In this document: positions 27,117 to 35,931 of the stretch, in pieces
Numbering within the stretch: the stretch's first letter is position 1
Layout of the letters: each line of letters begins with the position of its first letter
Assembly: GCA_035489755.1 (NCBI GenBank)
Contig: DATGZK010000100.1
Location: 1 to 64,000, forward strand
DNA length: 64,000 bases
Direction: 5' to 3'
Source: UBA9160 sp035489755
Lineage (GTDB): Bacteria; Myxococcota_A; UBA9160
Position numbers and translations under genes: made by a program
Notes under the pieces: model-generated
Told to the model about the DNA's origin: nothing
Database searches by the model: none
Seen by the model: the letters and a program-made list of their open reading frames with translations, nothing else

Positions 27117-27665
27117 TTACGGAGCGTCTTCTTCGCGCGCGGGATCGCGATCGCTCTCGATCTGCAAACGCTGAAGGGAGCCGCGGCGTGAGGCCGGGAT
27201 GCGGCGCGGCCGCCCGCTTGTATCCACCATTGCGTGCTCTGTTGCCGCCGTGGCAAGCAGCTCGTCGCCGCGCCGCAGCAGGTAAGCCATGCGCAGCGAC
27301 GCGCCGCGTACCCACACGAGCCAGGTGGTGACTTCGATCTCGTCGTCAAAAACCGCAGCTCGGTGGTAGCGCAAGTCGACGGCCGTCGTCGCAAAATGGA
27401 GACCCTCGGCCACATATGCCCGGTAGGGCTGGTCGTGCTCGTCGAGCCAAACCACGCGAGCAAGTTCCAGGTACCGGACATAGTTGGCGTGATGGACGAT
27501 TCCCATCGCGTCGGTCTCGAAAAACGGGACGCGGTGACGGACGGTCGACGTCTTGGCCTCGGGCGGCGCTGCGGTCGGGAGTCCGGTGCGGGCCACATCC
27601 CCGATCCTATCCAAGTAGGGTCGTAGGAGCGATGGCGTACCGCACAAAGCTCGGAGGAGGTTCAT
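27117..27665 (-). CDS. YbgC-like acyl-CoA thioesterase (4HBT fold)
   Basis: 182-residue hot-dog thioesterase. The diagnostic segment V-P-F-F-E-T-D-A-M-G-I-V-H-H-A-N-Y follows the YbgC/4-hydroxybenzoyl-CoA thioesterase pattern, with the catalytic Asp in T-D-A-M-G and H-x-N-Y next to it; a second conserved region is F-A-T-T-A-V-D-L-R-Y. The family hydrolyses short or aromatic acyl-CoA thioesters in the cytoplasm. The first 40 residues are extra relative to YbgC (about 135 aa), so the true start may be later; a GTG before the V-R-H-R-V-P segment is possible. It faces the 3' end of the EAL gene and lies about 135 bases beyond selD on the same strand. Confidence 0.82.
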   Translation of the reverse strand: MNLLRALCGTPSLLRPYLDRIGDVARTGLPTAAPPEAKTSTVRHRVPFFETDAMGIVHHANYVRYLELARVVWLDEHDQPYRAYVAEGLHFATTAVDLRYHRAAVFDDEIEVTTWLVWVRGASLRMAYLLRRGDELLATAATEHAMVDTSGRPRRIPASRRGSLQRLQIESDRDPAREEDAP

Positions 27666-27800
27666 CCCTCCCGCCGCGGGACGGCCAGTGGGTACGCGAC
27701 AAAAAGTGGCGTCGCGGGCGTGCGCGAGATGTCAAGGCCGCAAGTGGCCGCCCTGAGCTCAGACCCCCTGGTAGCGCCGTTCCAGGGCCACGGGGGGATC

Positions 27801-28859
27801 CTACGCGCTGCTTGGGTGCGCTGTGACTTCCATGTGTCCTGCAGCTCCCTCCATCAACTCCCCGATCACGGAGGCTGCAAGCGTTCCCGCGCGCCGGAGC
27901 TCCGCCAGAAGCTGCGACTCGCGCGCGCGCGGCACCGCGAGCAGCAGGCCGCCCGACGTCTGCGCGTCCGCGAGGAGCAGGCGCTCCGTCCCATCGAGAT
28001 CGGTGTGGAACAGCGTGTGCGGCTCCACATACGCGAGGTTGCGTTTGCTGCCGCCGGGCGCAACGCCGTCCCGGACGAGGTCGCGCGCGAACGGCAGAAC
28101 CGGCACCCGCTCGCTCCACACCCGCGCCGCCAGCTTTGAGCCGAGCAAGAGGTGATGGAGATGGCCCAAGAGTCCAAAGCCCGTGACATCGGTTGCGGCG
28201 CGCACTTCGGCCGCGAGCGCGGCGTCCTTGGCACCCTTGTTGAGAGCCGCCATCGCGGCTGCGACAGTCGCTGTGTCGCTGGTCGAGAGGACACCTTGCT
28301 TAATCGCCTGAGCGGCGATGCCAAAGCCGAGCGGCTTGGTGAGCACGAGCCGATCCCCGGGCCGCGCGCCGGTATGCGTGAAGCGGTGCGTCGAGTCGAC
28401 ACTGCCGAGGACGCACAGCCCGTATTTGAGTTCAGGGTCGAGGACGGTATGGCCGCCGACAATGGCGCAGCCGGCCTCTGCCGCCTTGGCCTGGCCCCCG
28501 CGCAAGATGCGTTCGAGCACGGAGCGCGGCACCTTTTCCTCCGGAAAGCCGCAGATCACGAGGGCGACCTGTGGCTCACCCCCCATCGCGTACACGTCGG
28601 ACAGTGCATTCGCGGCGGCGATCGCGCCGTACTCTTCGGGACCGTCGACGACGGGTGTGATGAAGTCCACCGTGAATGCGAGTTCACAGCCGGGCTCTGG
28701 ACGCAGCAGTGCAGCGTCCTCCATGGGTCCGACGTCGGGGTCGACCCAGGAGTGGTGAAGCGGGGCGAGCGTTCTCAGGACCTGGACCAGGTCCTCGGCA
28801 CCGAGCTTTCGCGCTCAGCCGCCGGCGGGAACGAGCGACGTCAGTCGAATCTCGCTCAA
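27801..28859 (-). CDS. selD: Selenide, water dikinase (SelD), selenocysteine-containing via in-frame UGA
   Basis: Makes selenophosphate from selenide and ATP for selenocysteine and selenouridine synthesis. Conventional calling gives a 307-aa product from ATG 28724 lacking the active-site arm. Reading further upstream in the same frame adds R-L-T-S-L-V-P-A-G-G-[UGA]-A-R-K-L-G-A-E-D-L, the SelD N-terminus, with the stop codon (28815-28817) exactly where E. coli has catalytic Cys17 and with the essential Lys three residues later (K18 here). TTG 28859 starts this 352-aa protein and has a perfect GAGGAGG 7 bases before it. Also visible: T-V-D-F-I-T-P-V-V-D, A-N-A-L-S-D-V-Y-A-M-G-G, G-G-H-T-V, D-V-T-G-F-G-L-L-G-H and P-x-T-S-G-G-L-L-L patterns. 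Normal SelD length supports read-through. Confidence 0.93.
28777..28817 (-). promoter_or_regulatory. Candidate bacterial SECIS element in selD
   Basis: Starts at the UGA and covers 41 nt of coding mRNA. Six pairs AGGACC/GGTCCT enclose a 7-nt loop TGGTCCA whose GGUC resembles the apical GGUCU of the E. coli fdhF SECIS bound by SelB. The loop begins about 29 nt from the UGA, somewhat further than in fdhF. A second small hairpin, CTCG-GTGC-CGAG (28794-28805), lies closer to the UGA and is an alternative. Structure is by eye only. Confidence 0.55.
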
Positions 28860-29228
28860 CGATCCTCCTCGTTTTGAAGCTGAAGGGACGGGTCTCGCTG
28901 GGCGCAGCGCTCCTGCGCCTTTCTCACGGCAACCTGCGCTCCGGACGGATGGTAGCGGCAGGCCCGGCGCTTGGGCGTGTGGCGCAAACCGCCGGATCGG
29001 CGCCGTCCATTGCGGAACTGGGGATGTCCCGCGCAGCATGGTCTTGCGTCCCTTGTAGGCCGCCATCCACGGCGCGGGAAGTACCAAAGGAGCGGCGCGG
29101 TACAGGTCACCAATCCCCGCGGCGCGTGGAGAAGCCCGCTGCGCGGCCCTTGCGCCAAGCGGGGTCTCCAAGGCCCGTTAGAATGGCGCAGGGCATGGTC
29201 GGCGCATGACGGCCGCGGGAGGCTTGCC
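28860..29228. other. Divergent promoter region, selD / luciferase-like gene
   Basis: About 370 bases between the start of selD (minus) and the monooxygenase gene (plus), so both promoters should lie here. The selD ribosome-binding site is at its left edge. I see no further gene; the frames present are arginine-rich and have no supported start. Confidence 0.4.
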
Positions 29229-30479
29229 ATGAAAATCCTTTGGTTCCACCTGATGCCGTACACGGACCTCCCGGACGACTTCAAACAGAAGCATCCATCG
29301 GTTTGGGTCGACATCGACTCGCGCCTCTTTGATCCAGCCAAGGCGCACCGCATGTACAACGATTTCATGGACGAACTCGAGTTCGCCGCAGAGTCTGGAT
29401 TCGACGGCGTCTGCGTGAATGAACACCATCAAAACGGCTACGGTCTCATGCCGTCACCCAATCTCATCGCGGCGTCGCTGGCACGGCGCACGACCCACGC
29501 GGCGATCGTGGTGATGGGCAACTCGCTTGCGCTCTACAATCCGCCAATCCGTGTGGCGGAAGAGTTCGCGATGCTCGACTGCATCTCGGGCGGCCGTTTG
29601 GTCGCCGGGTTCCCGGTGGGGACGCCGATGGATACCTGCTACGCGTACGGCATAAACCCGAGCCAACTCCGCGAGCGCTATCACGAGGCCCACGATCTCA
29701 TCATGAAGTCATGGCAGAGCCCCGATCCATTCGTGTGGAACGGGCGCTTCACCCAGCTCCGCTATGTGAACCTGTGGCCTCGTCCGATTCAAAAGCCGCA
29801 CCCGCCGATCTGGATCCCCGGAGGTGGCTCGGTGGAGACCTGGCGGTGGTGCGCCGAGCTCGACTACGTCTACGCTTACCTCTCTTACTTTGGCTACCAG
29901 GCCGGTCAAGCCACGATGAATGGCTTCTGGGAAGAAATGAGACGTCTCGGCAAAGACCGCAATCCTTTCCGCGCTGGTTTTCTACAGTTCGTGGGAGTCG
30001 CGGAGTCGCGCGAGGAGGCGCTCGATCTCTATCGCGAGCCGGCGGAATACTTCTACAACCGCTGCCTCCATGTGGACGCGCGCTTCGCGGCGCCTCCCGG
30101 GTATACAAGCGAGGCAACGATCCGTTCGAAGGTCGTCTCGCAGGTTCTGCAGGCGGCGTCGCGTGCCACGGACGCGCGTGCCTTCGGCGCACCGTCCTTC
30201 GAAGAGATCGTCTCGAAGGGGTACGTCATCGTGGGCAGTCCCGACGAGGTGGCCCAGCAGCTCCGGGAAGTCGCGGTTTCGCTTAACGTCGGTCAGCTCA
30301 TGCTCCTGCTGCAGTTCGGGAACATGGGAAGGGAGCTCACCTTCTACAACACGCAGCTCTTCGCGAAGCGGGTCATGCCACAGCTTGGCGCTCTCTTTGA
30401 AGACGAGTGGGAGAACCGCTGGTGGCCGAAGCCGCTGGTGGCACCTGCGCTCGCTAGGCCGCGCGAGATCGCCCATTGA
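29229..30479 (+). CDS. LLM-class flavin-dependent (luciferase-like) oxidoreductase
   Basis: 416-residue bacterial luciferase-like monooxygenase using FMN or F420 supplied by a partner reductase. Typical features: F-D-G-V-C-V-N-E-H-H near residue 60 with the conserved His pair, L-Y-N-P-P-I-R-V-A-E-E, L-D-x-I-S-G-G-R-L-V-A-G-F-P-V-G, and the late V-G-S-P-D-E-V-A loop. Start ATG 29229 has GGGAGG 7 bases before. The stop overlaps the TTG of an alpha/beta-hydrolase-like gene (TTGA), so the two are co-translated and presumably act on the same compound. Such pairs occur in degradation of aromatic or xenobiotic substrates, but the substrate here is unknown. Confidence 0.9.
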   Translation: MKILWFHLMPYTDLPDDFKQKHPSVWVDIDSRLFDPAKAHRMYNDFMDELEFAAESGFDGVCVNEHHQNGYGLMPSPNLIAASLARRTTHAAIVVMGNSLALYNPPIRVAEEFAMLDCISGGRLVAGFPVGTPMDTCYAYGINPSQLRERYHEAHDLIMKSWQSPDPFVWNGRFTQLRYVNLWPRPIQKPHPPIWIPGGGSVETWRWCAELDYVYAYLSYFGYQAGQATMNGFWEEMRRLGKDRNPFRAGFLQFVGVAESREEALDLYREPAEYFYNRCLHVDARFAAPPGYTSEATIRSKVVSQVLQAASRATDARAFGAPSFEEIVSKGYVIVGSPDEVAQQLREVAVSLNVGQLMLLLQFGNMGRELTFYNTQLFAKRVMPQLGALFEDEWENRWWPKPLVAPALARPREIAH

Positions 30480-31267
30480 GTGGTCCGCTTGTGCGCCACG
30501 TGCGGATTGACGGCGAATCGCACCGGGTCTGGGAGCGTGGGCAAGGCGAGGGGCTGGGCCTGCTCGCAGGCATGGGCGGCCTCGGCCACTGGACCCCTTT
30601 TCTCGAGCGACTGTCGCAAGAACGCCGGGTCGTCGTTCCCTCCCTTCCCGGTTTTCCCGGAGGCGGGGCCGGCCACCACAAGCTCGATGACCTTGTCGAC
30701 TGGATCAGCGTGACGCTCGATCTGCTCGAGGGCGCGGGTCTTGCGGGCGCCGATCTCGTGGGCCACGGGCCCGGAGGGCTGCTTGCGGCGGAAATCGCGG
30801 CGCTCTCGCGAGGGATGGTCGGAAAGCTGGTGCTGATTGCGCCGTTCGGCCTCTTCGACCCGTCCGAGCCTGTCGCCGACTGTTTCGCGCGGCGCGCCTC
30901 GGAGATCCCCTCGCTCTTCTGTACGCACCCAGAAGCCTTCGAGCGTGATCTGGCATGTCCGCCGGGCGACGATGAGGTGGAGTGGCAGCTCACGAGGCTA
31001 CGCGCGTCCGAAGCCGCCGCGCGACTGCTTTGGCCGATCGGCGATCTCGGGCTCCGCAAGCGCCTACACCGCATCGTATCTCCGACTCTCCTGTTGTGGG
31101 GCAGCGAAGATCGCGTCGTCCCGGCGAGCTATGCAAAGCGATTCGCTGACGCCATGGGGCAGCGGCCCGGGATTCACTCCGTCGAAGGAGCCGGCCATCG
31201 TGTCGACTTGGACGCACCGGAAGCCGCCGCCGACGCGATTCTGTCCTTCCTGCGCACGCCCGCCTAG
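30476..31267 (+). CDS. Alpha/beta hydrolase-fold protein lacking the nucleophile
   Basis: 263-residue alpha/beta hydrolase fold. The strand-loop-helix that should carry G-x-S-x-G reads G-H-G-P-G (residues 96-100), so the nucleophile Ser is Gly98. The other triad members are in place: Asp in G-S-E-D-R-V-V-P (D212) and His in G-A-G-H (H241), and an oxyanion-type G-M-G-G-L-G-H-W occurs near residue 33. It may therefore be non-hydrolytic, like the cofactor-less or binding members of the fold, or a pseudo-enzyme. TTG start overlaps the stop of the luciferase-like gene; no strong ribosome-binding site, consistent with coupling. Confidence 0.82.
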   Translation: MSGPLVRHVRIDGESHRVWERGQGEGLGLLAGMGGLGHWTPFLERLSQERRVVVPSLPGFPGGGAGHHKLDDLVDWISVTLDLLEGAGLAGADLVGHGPGGLLAAEIAALSRGMVGKLVLIAPFGLFDPSEPVADCFARRASEIPSLFCTHPEAFERDLACPPGDDEVEWQLTRLRASEAAARLLWPIGDLGLRKRLHRIVSPTLLLWGSEDRVVPASYAKRFADAMGQRPGIHSVEGAGHRVDLDAPEAAADAILSFLRTPA

Positions 31268-31270
31268 CCG

Positions 31271-31918
31271 CTAGCGGGCGTCGGCATTCTGGTCGAGCGG
31301 CCGTAGAAGTCCGAGGATGGGGCAAGGCTCTTCTGATCCGACGAGGATCAGCGGATCTGGCCCCGCCTGCCGGAACTCGAGCGAAGCCACTCCTTCGTCG
31401 GCGCGTTTTCGACACGAGAGCGTATTCGGCAGCACTGCCACCGTGTCACCGAACGAGGTCCACCCGACGAGGTAGGTCAGGGGAAAGCGCCCGCGTACGA
31501 AGATGACGTCGCTATCGGCGATCGTGCGACGGAAAGTAGCCTGAGCGCGTGGCTGGGGGGGGCCGGACAAGCGGGCGCGGCGATCACGCCACTCGGTCAG
31601 CGACCCGATGCCCACGCTGTCGCATGTGACGTCCCCTCGCTGAAAGCTCCCTCCTGGATGCCCCTCGACATACTGCACCTCCGCCTCAGGGACCAGCACC
31701 CTTCGACATTCCTCGGTGTCTGGCGCAAAGGTGCGCAAGTTGAAACTCGGGCCTTTGAGGACAGCGTCGAGGTAACCGCCGCGCGGGGCCACCGTGAGCA
31801 CGACGAATCCTGTTTTCGTGTTTGGAAGCCCAAGCTGCCACCCGACCTGCTGGGGGGAGCATGCGAGAACCAGAAAACCCAGCGAGGCAGCAAGGCTCTG
31901 GGGAGTGCGGTGCACCAT
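31271..31918 (-). CDS. Putative lipoprotein of unknown function
   Basis: 215 residues beginning M-V-H-R-T-P-Q-S-L with a short hydrophobic stretch ending L-V-L-A-C, a plausible lipobox that would place the mature protein on a membrane. The rest is soluble, strand-rich and contains four Cys (E-E-C-R-R, V-T-C-D-S, L-S-C-R-K, E-P-C-P-I) that could form two disulphides. ATG 31918 is preceded by GGAGG 8 bases away, so the 11-residue longer frame is rejected. It faces the alpha/beta hydrolase gene with 3 bases between stops. No family recognised. Confidence 0.7.
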   Translation of the reverse strand: MVHRTPQSLAASLGFLVLACSPQQVGWQLGLPNTKTGFVVLTVAPRGGYLDAVLKGPSFNLRTFAPDTEECRRVLVPEAEVQYVEGHPGGSFQRGDVTCDSVGIGSLTEWRDRRARLSGPPQPRAQATFRRTIADSDVIFVRGRFPLTYLVGWTSFGDTVAVLPNTLSCRKRADEGVASLEFRQAGPDPLILVGSEEPCPILGLLRPLDQNADAR

Positions 31919-32033
31919 CGTCGAGTCCTCCGCCGGAATCCCCGAAGACATTCTAGCGTGCTTGCGCGTGCGCGTGTCGGTCGGGGCGTGCTAGACAGCG
32001 AAGGTGCCCGCGAATCCGTTTCATATCCGCTTC

Positions 32034-33101
32034 ATGAGATTCGTCGTGATGCGCGCCGCACTCGTGCTTGGCTTTGCACTGGCGTTTGGGGGTTGCTCCG
32101 CGAAAGATGATGCAGTCGCATCGCTCGAGATCTTGCAAAACGAACGCTTGTTGGTGATCGCCCCTCATCCCGACGACGAGACGCTGGGTGCGGGCGGCTT
32201 GGTCCAGGTGGTCCTCGCCAGGCGCGGGAGCGTGCGGGTGGTGACGGTGACGGCCGGGGACGGCTACGTCGAAGCCGTGGAGATGGCGACGGGCAAACTG
32301 CACCCGCGACCTGCGGAGTTCATCGCCTATGGGGAGGAGCGCGTCCAGGAACTCCGTGCCGCCGTGCACATCCTCTCCCAGGGCCGGGCTCGCGTCGAGG
32401 ATCTCGGATTTCCGGACGGCGGGTTGTCTGCGCTCCTCAACGAGTATTGGTCCCGTGCCCATCCCGAGCGCTCCGCGACCACCGGGGAGTCAAAGGTGTA
32501 CCTCCCCCGCGCACCGGACTGGGGTGCGGCGTACGACGGTGCGGAGCTGAAGCGTCTGCTCGTGAAGATCATCCGGGAAACCAATCCCACCGTGGTTGCG
32601 ATTCCGGATCCACTCGACAGGCATCCCGACCATTCCGCAACGGGGCTCTTCTCGATCCTCGCCCTCGACGAATGGGCCCGAGAAACCGGGCGCCTCGAAC
32701 AGAAGGAGGCGCATTCGGCTGACACCCGCTTGCCCCGCCTTCTCGCGTATCTCGTCCATTGGCCCCATTGGCCACCCGGCTGGGAGGCGGGATCCGCGGC
32801 TCCCCTGTACCCACACGCTGCACCGCTCGAGCTCCCTCCGGACCTGCCGGAGCGAGGCTACCGCCGCGTGATGCTTCCCCTTACGCTAGCGGAGGTCGAT
32901 CGCAAGGCTGCGGCCTTGCGAAAGCATGCGACGCAGCAGGTGGTGATGGGGGCGTTCCTCGCCAGCTTCGAGCGGCGGACGGAACCTTTCAGCGAGCTCT
33001 CCTCCCACGACCTCGAGACCGTCGACTCGAGCGTGGAGCAGGGCATTGCTCGCGCCCTCGCCCGCGCCGCGAAGAGCCGCGAGTCGGCGGCTCCGCCCTA
33101 G
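32034..33101 (+). CDS. PIG-L family deacetylase (LmbE-like), lipoprotein
   Basis: 355-residue zinc deacetylase of the PIG-L/LmbE family, which removes acetyl from GlcNAc-type sugars. The metal motif A-P-H-P-D-D-E is near residue 45 and the second motif, D-R-H-P-D-H, near 185; V-T-V-T-A-G-D-G and L-G-F-P-D-G-G are typical. An N-terminal signal with L-A-F-G-G-C suggests a lipoprotein, unusual since most family members are cytoplasmic. GTG 32004 or ATG 32049 are possible alternative starts; none has a good ribosome-binding site. Divergent from the lipoprotein gene at 31271-31918. Confidence 0.87.
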   Translation: MRFVVMRAALVLGFALAFGGCSAKDDAVASLEILQNERLLVIAPHPDDETLGAGGLVQVVLARRGSVRVVTVTAGDGYVEAVEMATGKLHPRPAEFIAYGEERVQELRAAVHILSQGRARVEDLGFPDGGLSALLNEYWSRAHPERSATTGESKVYLPRAPDWGAAYDGAELKRLLVKIIRETNPTVVAIPDPLDRHPDHSATGLFSILALDEWARETGRLEQKEAHSADTRLPRLLAYLVHWPHWPPGWEAGSAAPLYPHAAPLELPPDLPERGYRRVMLPLTLAEVDRKAAALRKHATQQVVMGAFLASFERRTEPFSELSSHDLETVDSSVEQGIARALARAAKSRESAAPP

Positions 33102-33576
33102 AGCTTGCGCAGCCGCGTCGCAGGAGTGCGAGCACCGCTGGCGTGTCGCCCGCCGTTCCCGGTCCAGGAGGCCCCTGGTCAGGAGTGTGCGCTCTTCGGG
33201 ATGGCGCGGATTCTCTGGTCGCGAGTCCTTGCAATTCCCTCAAATCCGACTTGAGCTCGTGGCGCAAGCTCTGGAAGCTTCCGCCGGGCCTGCTGGGTTG
33301 GCGGTGTAGCCTCGCCCGCGACGACTTCGAGATCGCTCGGCGGAAGATGCGCGGCGATCGTCCAGGCTCGACCATCCTCGCGAGCGCGAAGTTCCCGGTG
33401 CGGCACCTTCCAATGGTCCCGATGGCCGAAGCATTTCCTCCGGGCGTGCCGACAAAATGCGCAACGCCCGTCTGTAAATCGGGCCCGACTGCGATCTTGC
33501 TGCAGGTGGAACTCGCGACTGACGCAGACATACGATTTCCCCGTGCGTGGAAGGAAGCTCTCGAATCTCGCGAGCG
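33102..33576. other. Gap without a recognised gene
   Basis: 475 bases between the PIG-L gene and the stop of the DoxX-like gene. Several open frames cross it on both strands but none has a supported start, a signal peptide or a recognisable motif, and all are rich in Arg and Ser as expected from chance frames. No clear terminator hairpin with a T-run. Confidence 0.35.
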
Positions 33577-33984
33577 TCATCCAGGGAGAGTTTCCGGGGT
33601 GGTGACCGATTGAGGTCGCGTATACCACCAAGCCCACAGGATCAGGAGGCCCTGGAGGGGGAGCCGCACCCAGTTCCAGAGGCCGAGCCCTTCGCTTCGC
33701 CCTCCGATCGGAATGTTGTGAAGCGCTACATGAAGGTTTGCCGGGAACACCGCGATGAGGAGGGCGATGAGCCCCCAAGCGGCCATGCGGCGGAAAGGCG
33801 GCACCAGGAGCGCAGCACCGAGCGCCATCTCCGCACCCCCCGAAACGTAGATGAGGCCGAGATGCCAGGGCAGGGACGCCGGCATCATCGGCAGGTAGAA
33901 GCCGGGCGCGAGAAAGTGACCTGCGCCGGCCGCCAGGTAAAAGGCGCTCATCCCATAGAGGGACGCGCGTTTGTAGGGACTCAC
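33577..33984 (-). CDS. DoxX-like small membrane protein
   Basis: 135-residue protein with four hydrophobic segments: F-Y-L-A-A-G-A-G-H-F near the start, I-Y-V-S-G-G-A-E-M-A-L-G-A-A-L-L, G-L-I-A-L-L-I-A-V-F-P-A-N and L-Q-G-L-L-I-L-W-A-W. The second-helix S-G-x-x-E and F-P-A-N-L-H patterns match the DoxX/MauE-related family of unknown membrane redox role. The frame runs far upstream but is not membrane-like there; I picked GTG 33984, with ATG 33951 as alternative. Divergent from the NnrU gene. Confidence 0.75.
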   Translation of the reverse strand: MSPYKRASLYGMSAFYLAAGAGHFLAPGFYLPMMPASLPWHLGLIYVSGGAEMALGAALLVPPFRRMAAWGLIALLIAVFPANLHVALHNIPIGGRSEGLGLWNWVRLPLQGLLILWAWWYTRPQSVTTPETLPG

Positions 33985-34261
33985 GACGAGCAGTCTACGC
34001 GCCAAGGCCGTCGCCGAACGGACAAAATGCGCGGGCGCAAGTTCATCTTTGCGGCGTTGTCGCTGCCATCTCGCGGTAGAGCCTCTCTCAGAAGGGCGCA
34101 GGGGCTCACGCGGTGACCTAGGGGCCGCCACTTCCAGGGGCGGCCTCGAGCGAGGGCAAGGCGGGCGACCCGCGACTGCGCCGCCGAGCGGACGCTCGGC
34201 GAATCGAAGCCGCGACCGCGTTATGATGGCGCGCGCGGTGTGCGCGAAGGGATCCGCAACC

Positions 34262-34927
34262 ATGTCGCCGACTGCGCAGATCGTGCTTTTCTGGCTGGGT
34301 TTCGCCGGCGGTCACCTCGTTCTATCCAGCGTGCCGGTGCGCAGCCGGGTCGTCCGCTCGATCGGCCGCTTGCCGTTCCTCGGCCTCTACTCCATCGTCG
34401 CGTTCGCTTTTTTCGTGCCCCTCATCTCCACCTACTTCGCCCACAAGCACGCGGGGCCTGTGTTGTGGGGGCTCGGGGTTGGGCTCGCCCTGCGCTGGAT
34501 CATCTACACCGGGATGGGGGTGGCCTTCGTCCTCGTGGTGGCGAGCTTGCTGCGCCCGAGCCCGGCGGGCGTGGTCTCCGGAAGTGCAACGCCTTATGGT
34601 GTCTACCGCATTACGCGCCATCCCCAGAACATGGGGATTGCTCTGTTCGGGTTGCTGCACCTCTTGCCCAACGGGAGCGCTGCGGATCTGGCGTTCTTCG
34701 GGGGGTTTGCGCTTTTTGGTGTGGTGGGCTCGTGGCACCAGGACCGACGCAAACTCGCTCTGGGCGTACCGGGCTTCGCGGCATTTTATGGCCGCACGCC
34801 GTTTTGGCCCTTCACCGGGTCTGAGACCCTCCAGGGTTTGCGCGAGCTCTCACCCCTTGCCGTGTTTCTCGGCGTCGGACTGACGGCCCTCATCCGTCAC
34901 TTTCATCCCTCCTGGTTCGGCGGCTAG
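34262..34927 (+). CDS. NnrU family membrane protein
   Basis: 221-residue protein with about six hydrophobic segments. The sequence R-I-T-R-H-P-Q-N-M-G with following L-P-N-G-S-A-A-D-L and G-S-W-H-Q-D-R-R-K matches NnrU proteins, relatives of isoprenylcysteine methyltransferase-type membrane proteins that are linked to nitric oxide reductase expression or haem chemistry in denitrifiers. No nor or nir genes occur in this window, so the role here is open. ATG 34262 follows GAAGGGATCC. Divergent from the DoxX gene. Confidence 0.85.
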   Translation: MSPTAQIVLFWLGFAGGHLVLSSVPVRSRVVRSIGRLPFLGLYSIVAFAFFVPLISTYFAHKHAGPVLWGLGVGLALRWIIYTGMGVAFVLVVASLLRPSPAGVVSGSATPYGVYRITRHPQNMGIALFGLLHLLPNGSAADLAFFGGFALFGVVGSWHQDRRKLALGVPGFAAFYGRTPFWPFTGSETLQGLRELSPLAVFLGVGLTALIRHFHPSWFGG

Positions 34928-34980
34928 ACACAGGCGCGGCGGGCGCTCGAGCTGCAAGGCGGTTTGGCCGATGGCAGGGC

Positions 34981-35931
34981 ATGTCCGTCGACCTCCTGTC
35001 GCTCCTCATCCTCGTCGCGTACATCGCGATCGGCGCTTGGCGCGGGGCGCTTGCCAGCGCGCTTGGCATTTTCACCCTGATTGCCGCCTACGGCTTAAGC
35101 CTGCTCGCCGGCGCAAAGCTGGGTGACGCCGCCGCGGCGCGGCTGTCCGTGGCGCCGCTCCTTGGAACGGTCCTGGTAGGCGCGATCGCCTTTACTGCCG
35201 CGATGGTGGTGCTCGGCATCGCCTCGCGGATGCTCCTCGCACACGAGCGAAGGGGCCTTGGCGATGAGCCGCTGTCCGCGCTCGAGAGGCTCGGCGGGGC
35301 GCTTCTCGGCGGGCTCCGAGGTGCTGTCGTGGTCCTGCTCGTCGGATGGCTAACGGCCTGGGTCGACGGGGTCGCGACCGCGGTTCCTGAATCCATGCTG
35401 CCGCGCCTTGGCCCTTCCCACGTGGGACAGCTGGCGGAGCGTGCGGTGGAGGCGGGAGCGGGCGCTGCCCTGGATCAGCAAAGCCCGGGTGGCCGCATAA
35501 CGGTGCAGCTTCTTGCGCATCCGGGCGAGAGCATCGAAGGGCTAAAGGGTGCACTAGCGAACGGGCGCCTGGAGGCCCTGCGCGACGACTCCGCGTTCTG
35601 GGAAGCGCTTGAGGGAGGTGATCTTCAGGCTGCCCTTGCGCGCGGGAGCTTTCGCTCGCTGCCCTATGACCCCGAGCTAAGACACGACTTTGCCCAGATG
35701 GGACTAGTCGCGCGGAGCGCTGCGGACAGCCCCCCAGCCTTTGAGCAAGCGATCGTGGACGCTACCCGCCAAGTTGCACCGAGGCTCGCCGGGATCCGTT
35801 CGGATCCGCAGTTCCAGAGTCTCCTCCAGGACCCCAAGGTGCTCGACGCGCTCCAGCGGGGCGACCGCTGGGCGCTTCTTAGCGATCCGCGATTCCAGCT
35901 GTTGGCGGTGCGCCTGGGCTCGGGGGGCTAG
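34981..35931 (+). CDS. CvpA family membrane protein
   Basis: 316 residues. The first 130 match CvpA (colicin V production) proteins: helices at about 5-20, 25-45, 60-80 and 105-125, with the D-x4-L-I-L-V-A-Y-I-A-I-G-A-W-R-G opening and E-R-L-G-G-A-L-L-G-G-L-R-G in the last. The remaining 190 residues are soluble, with helical repeats (for example P-Q-F-Q-S-L-L-Q-D-P-K-V and S-D-P-R-F-Q-L-L), an extension seen in deltaproteobacterial CvpA homologues. Located 53 bases after the NnrU gene; its stop shares three bases with the convergent PqqA-like gene. Confidence 0.85.
   Translation: MSVDLLSLLILVAYIAIGAWRGALASALGIFTLIAAYGLSLLAGAKLGDAAAARLSVAPLLGTVLVGAIAFTAAMVVLGIASRMLLAHERRGLGDEPLSALERLGGALLGGLRGAVVVLLVGWLTAWVDGVATAVPESMLPRLGPSHVGQLAERAVEAGAGAALDQQSPGGRITVQLLAHPGESIEGLKGALANGRLEALRDDSAFWEALEGGDLQAALARGSFRSLPYDPELRHDFAQMGLVARSAADSPPAFEQAIVDATRQVAPRLAGIRSDPQFQSLLQDPKVLDALQRGDRWALLSDPRFQLLAVRLGSGG

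Noticed and set aside
27801..28724. SelD starting at ATG 28724
   Set aside because: This start removes the catalytic arm and has no ribosome-binding site, whereas reading through the UGA restores the full family N-terminus with GAGGAGG before TTG 28859.
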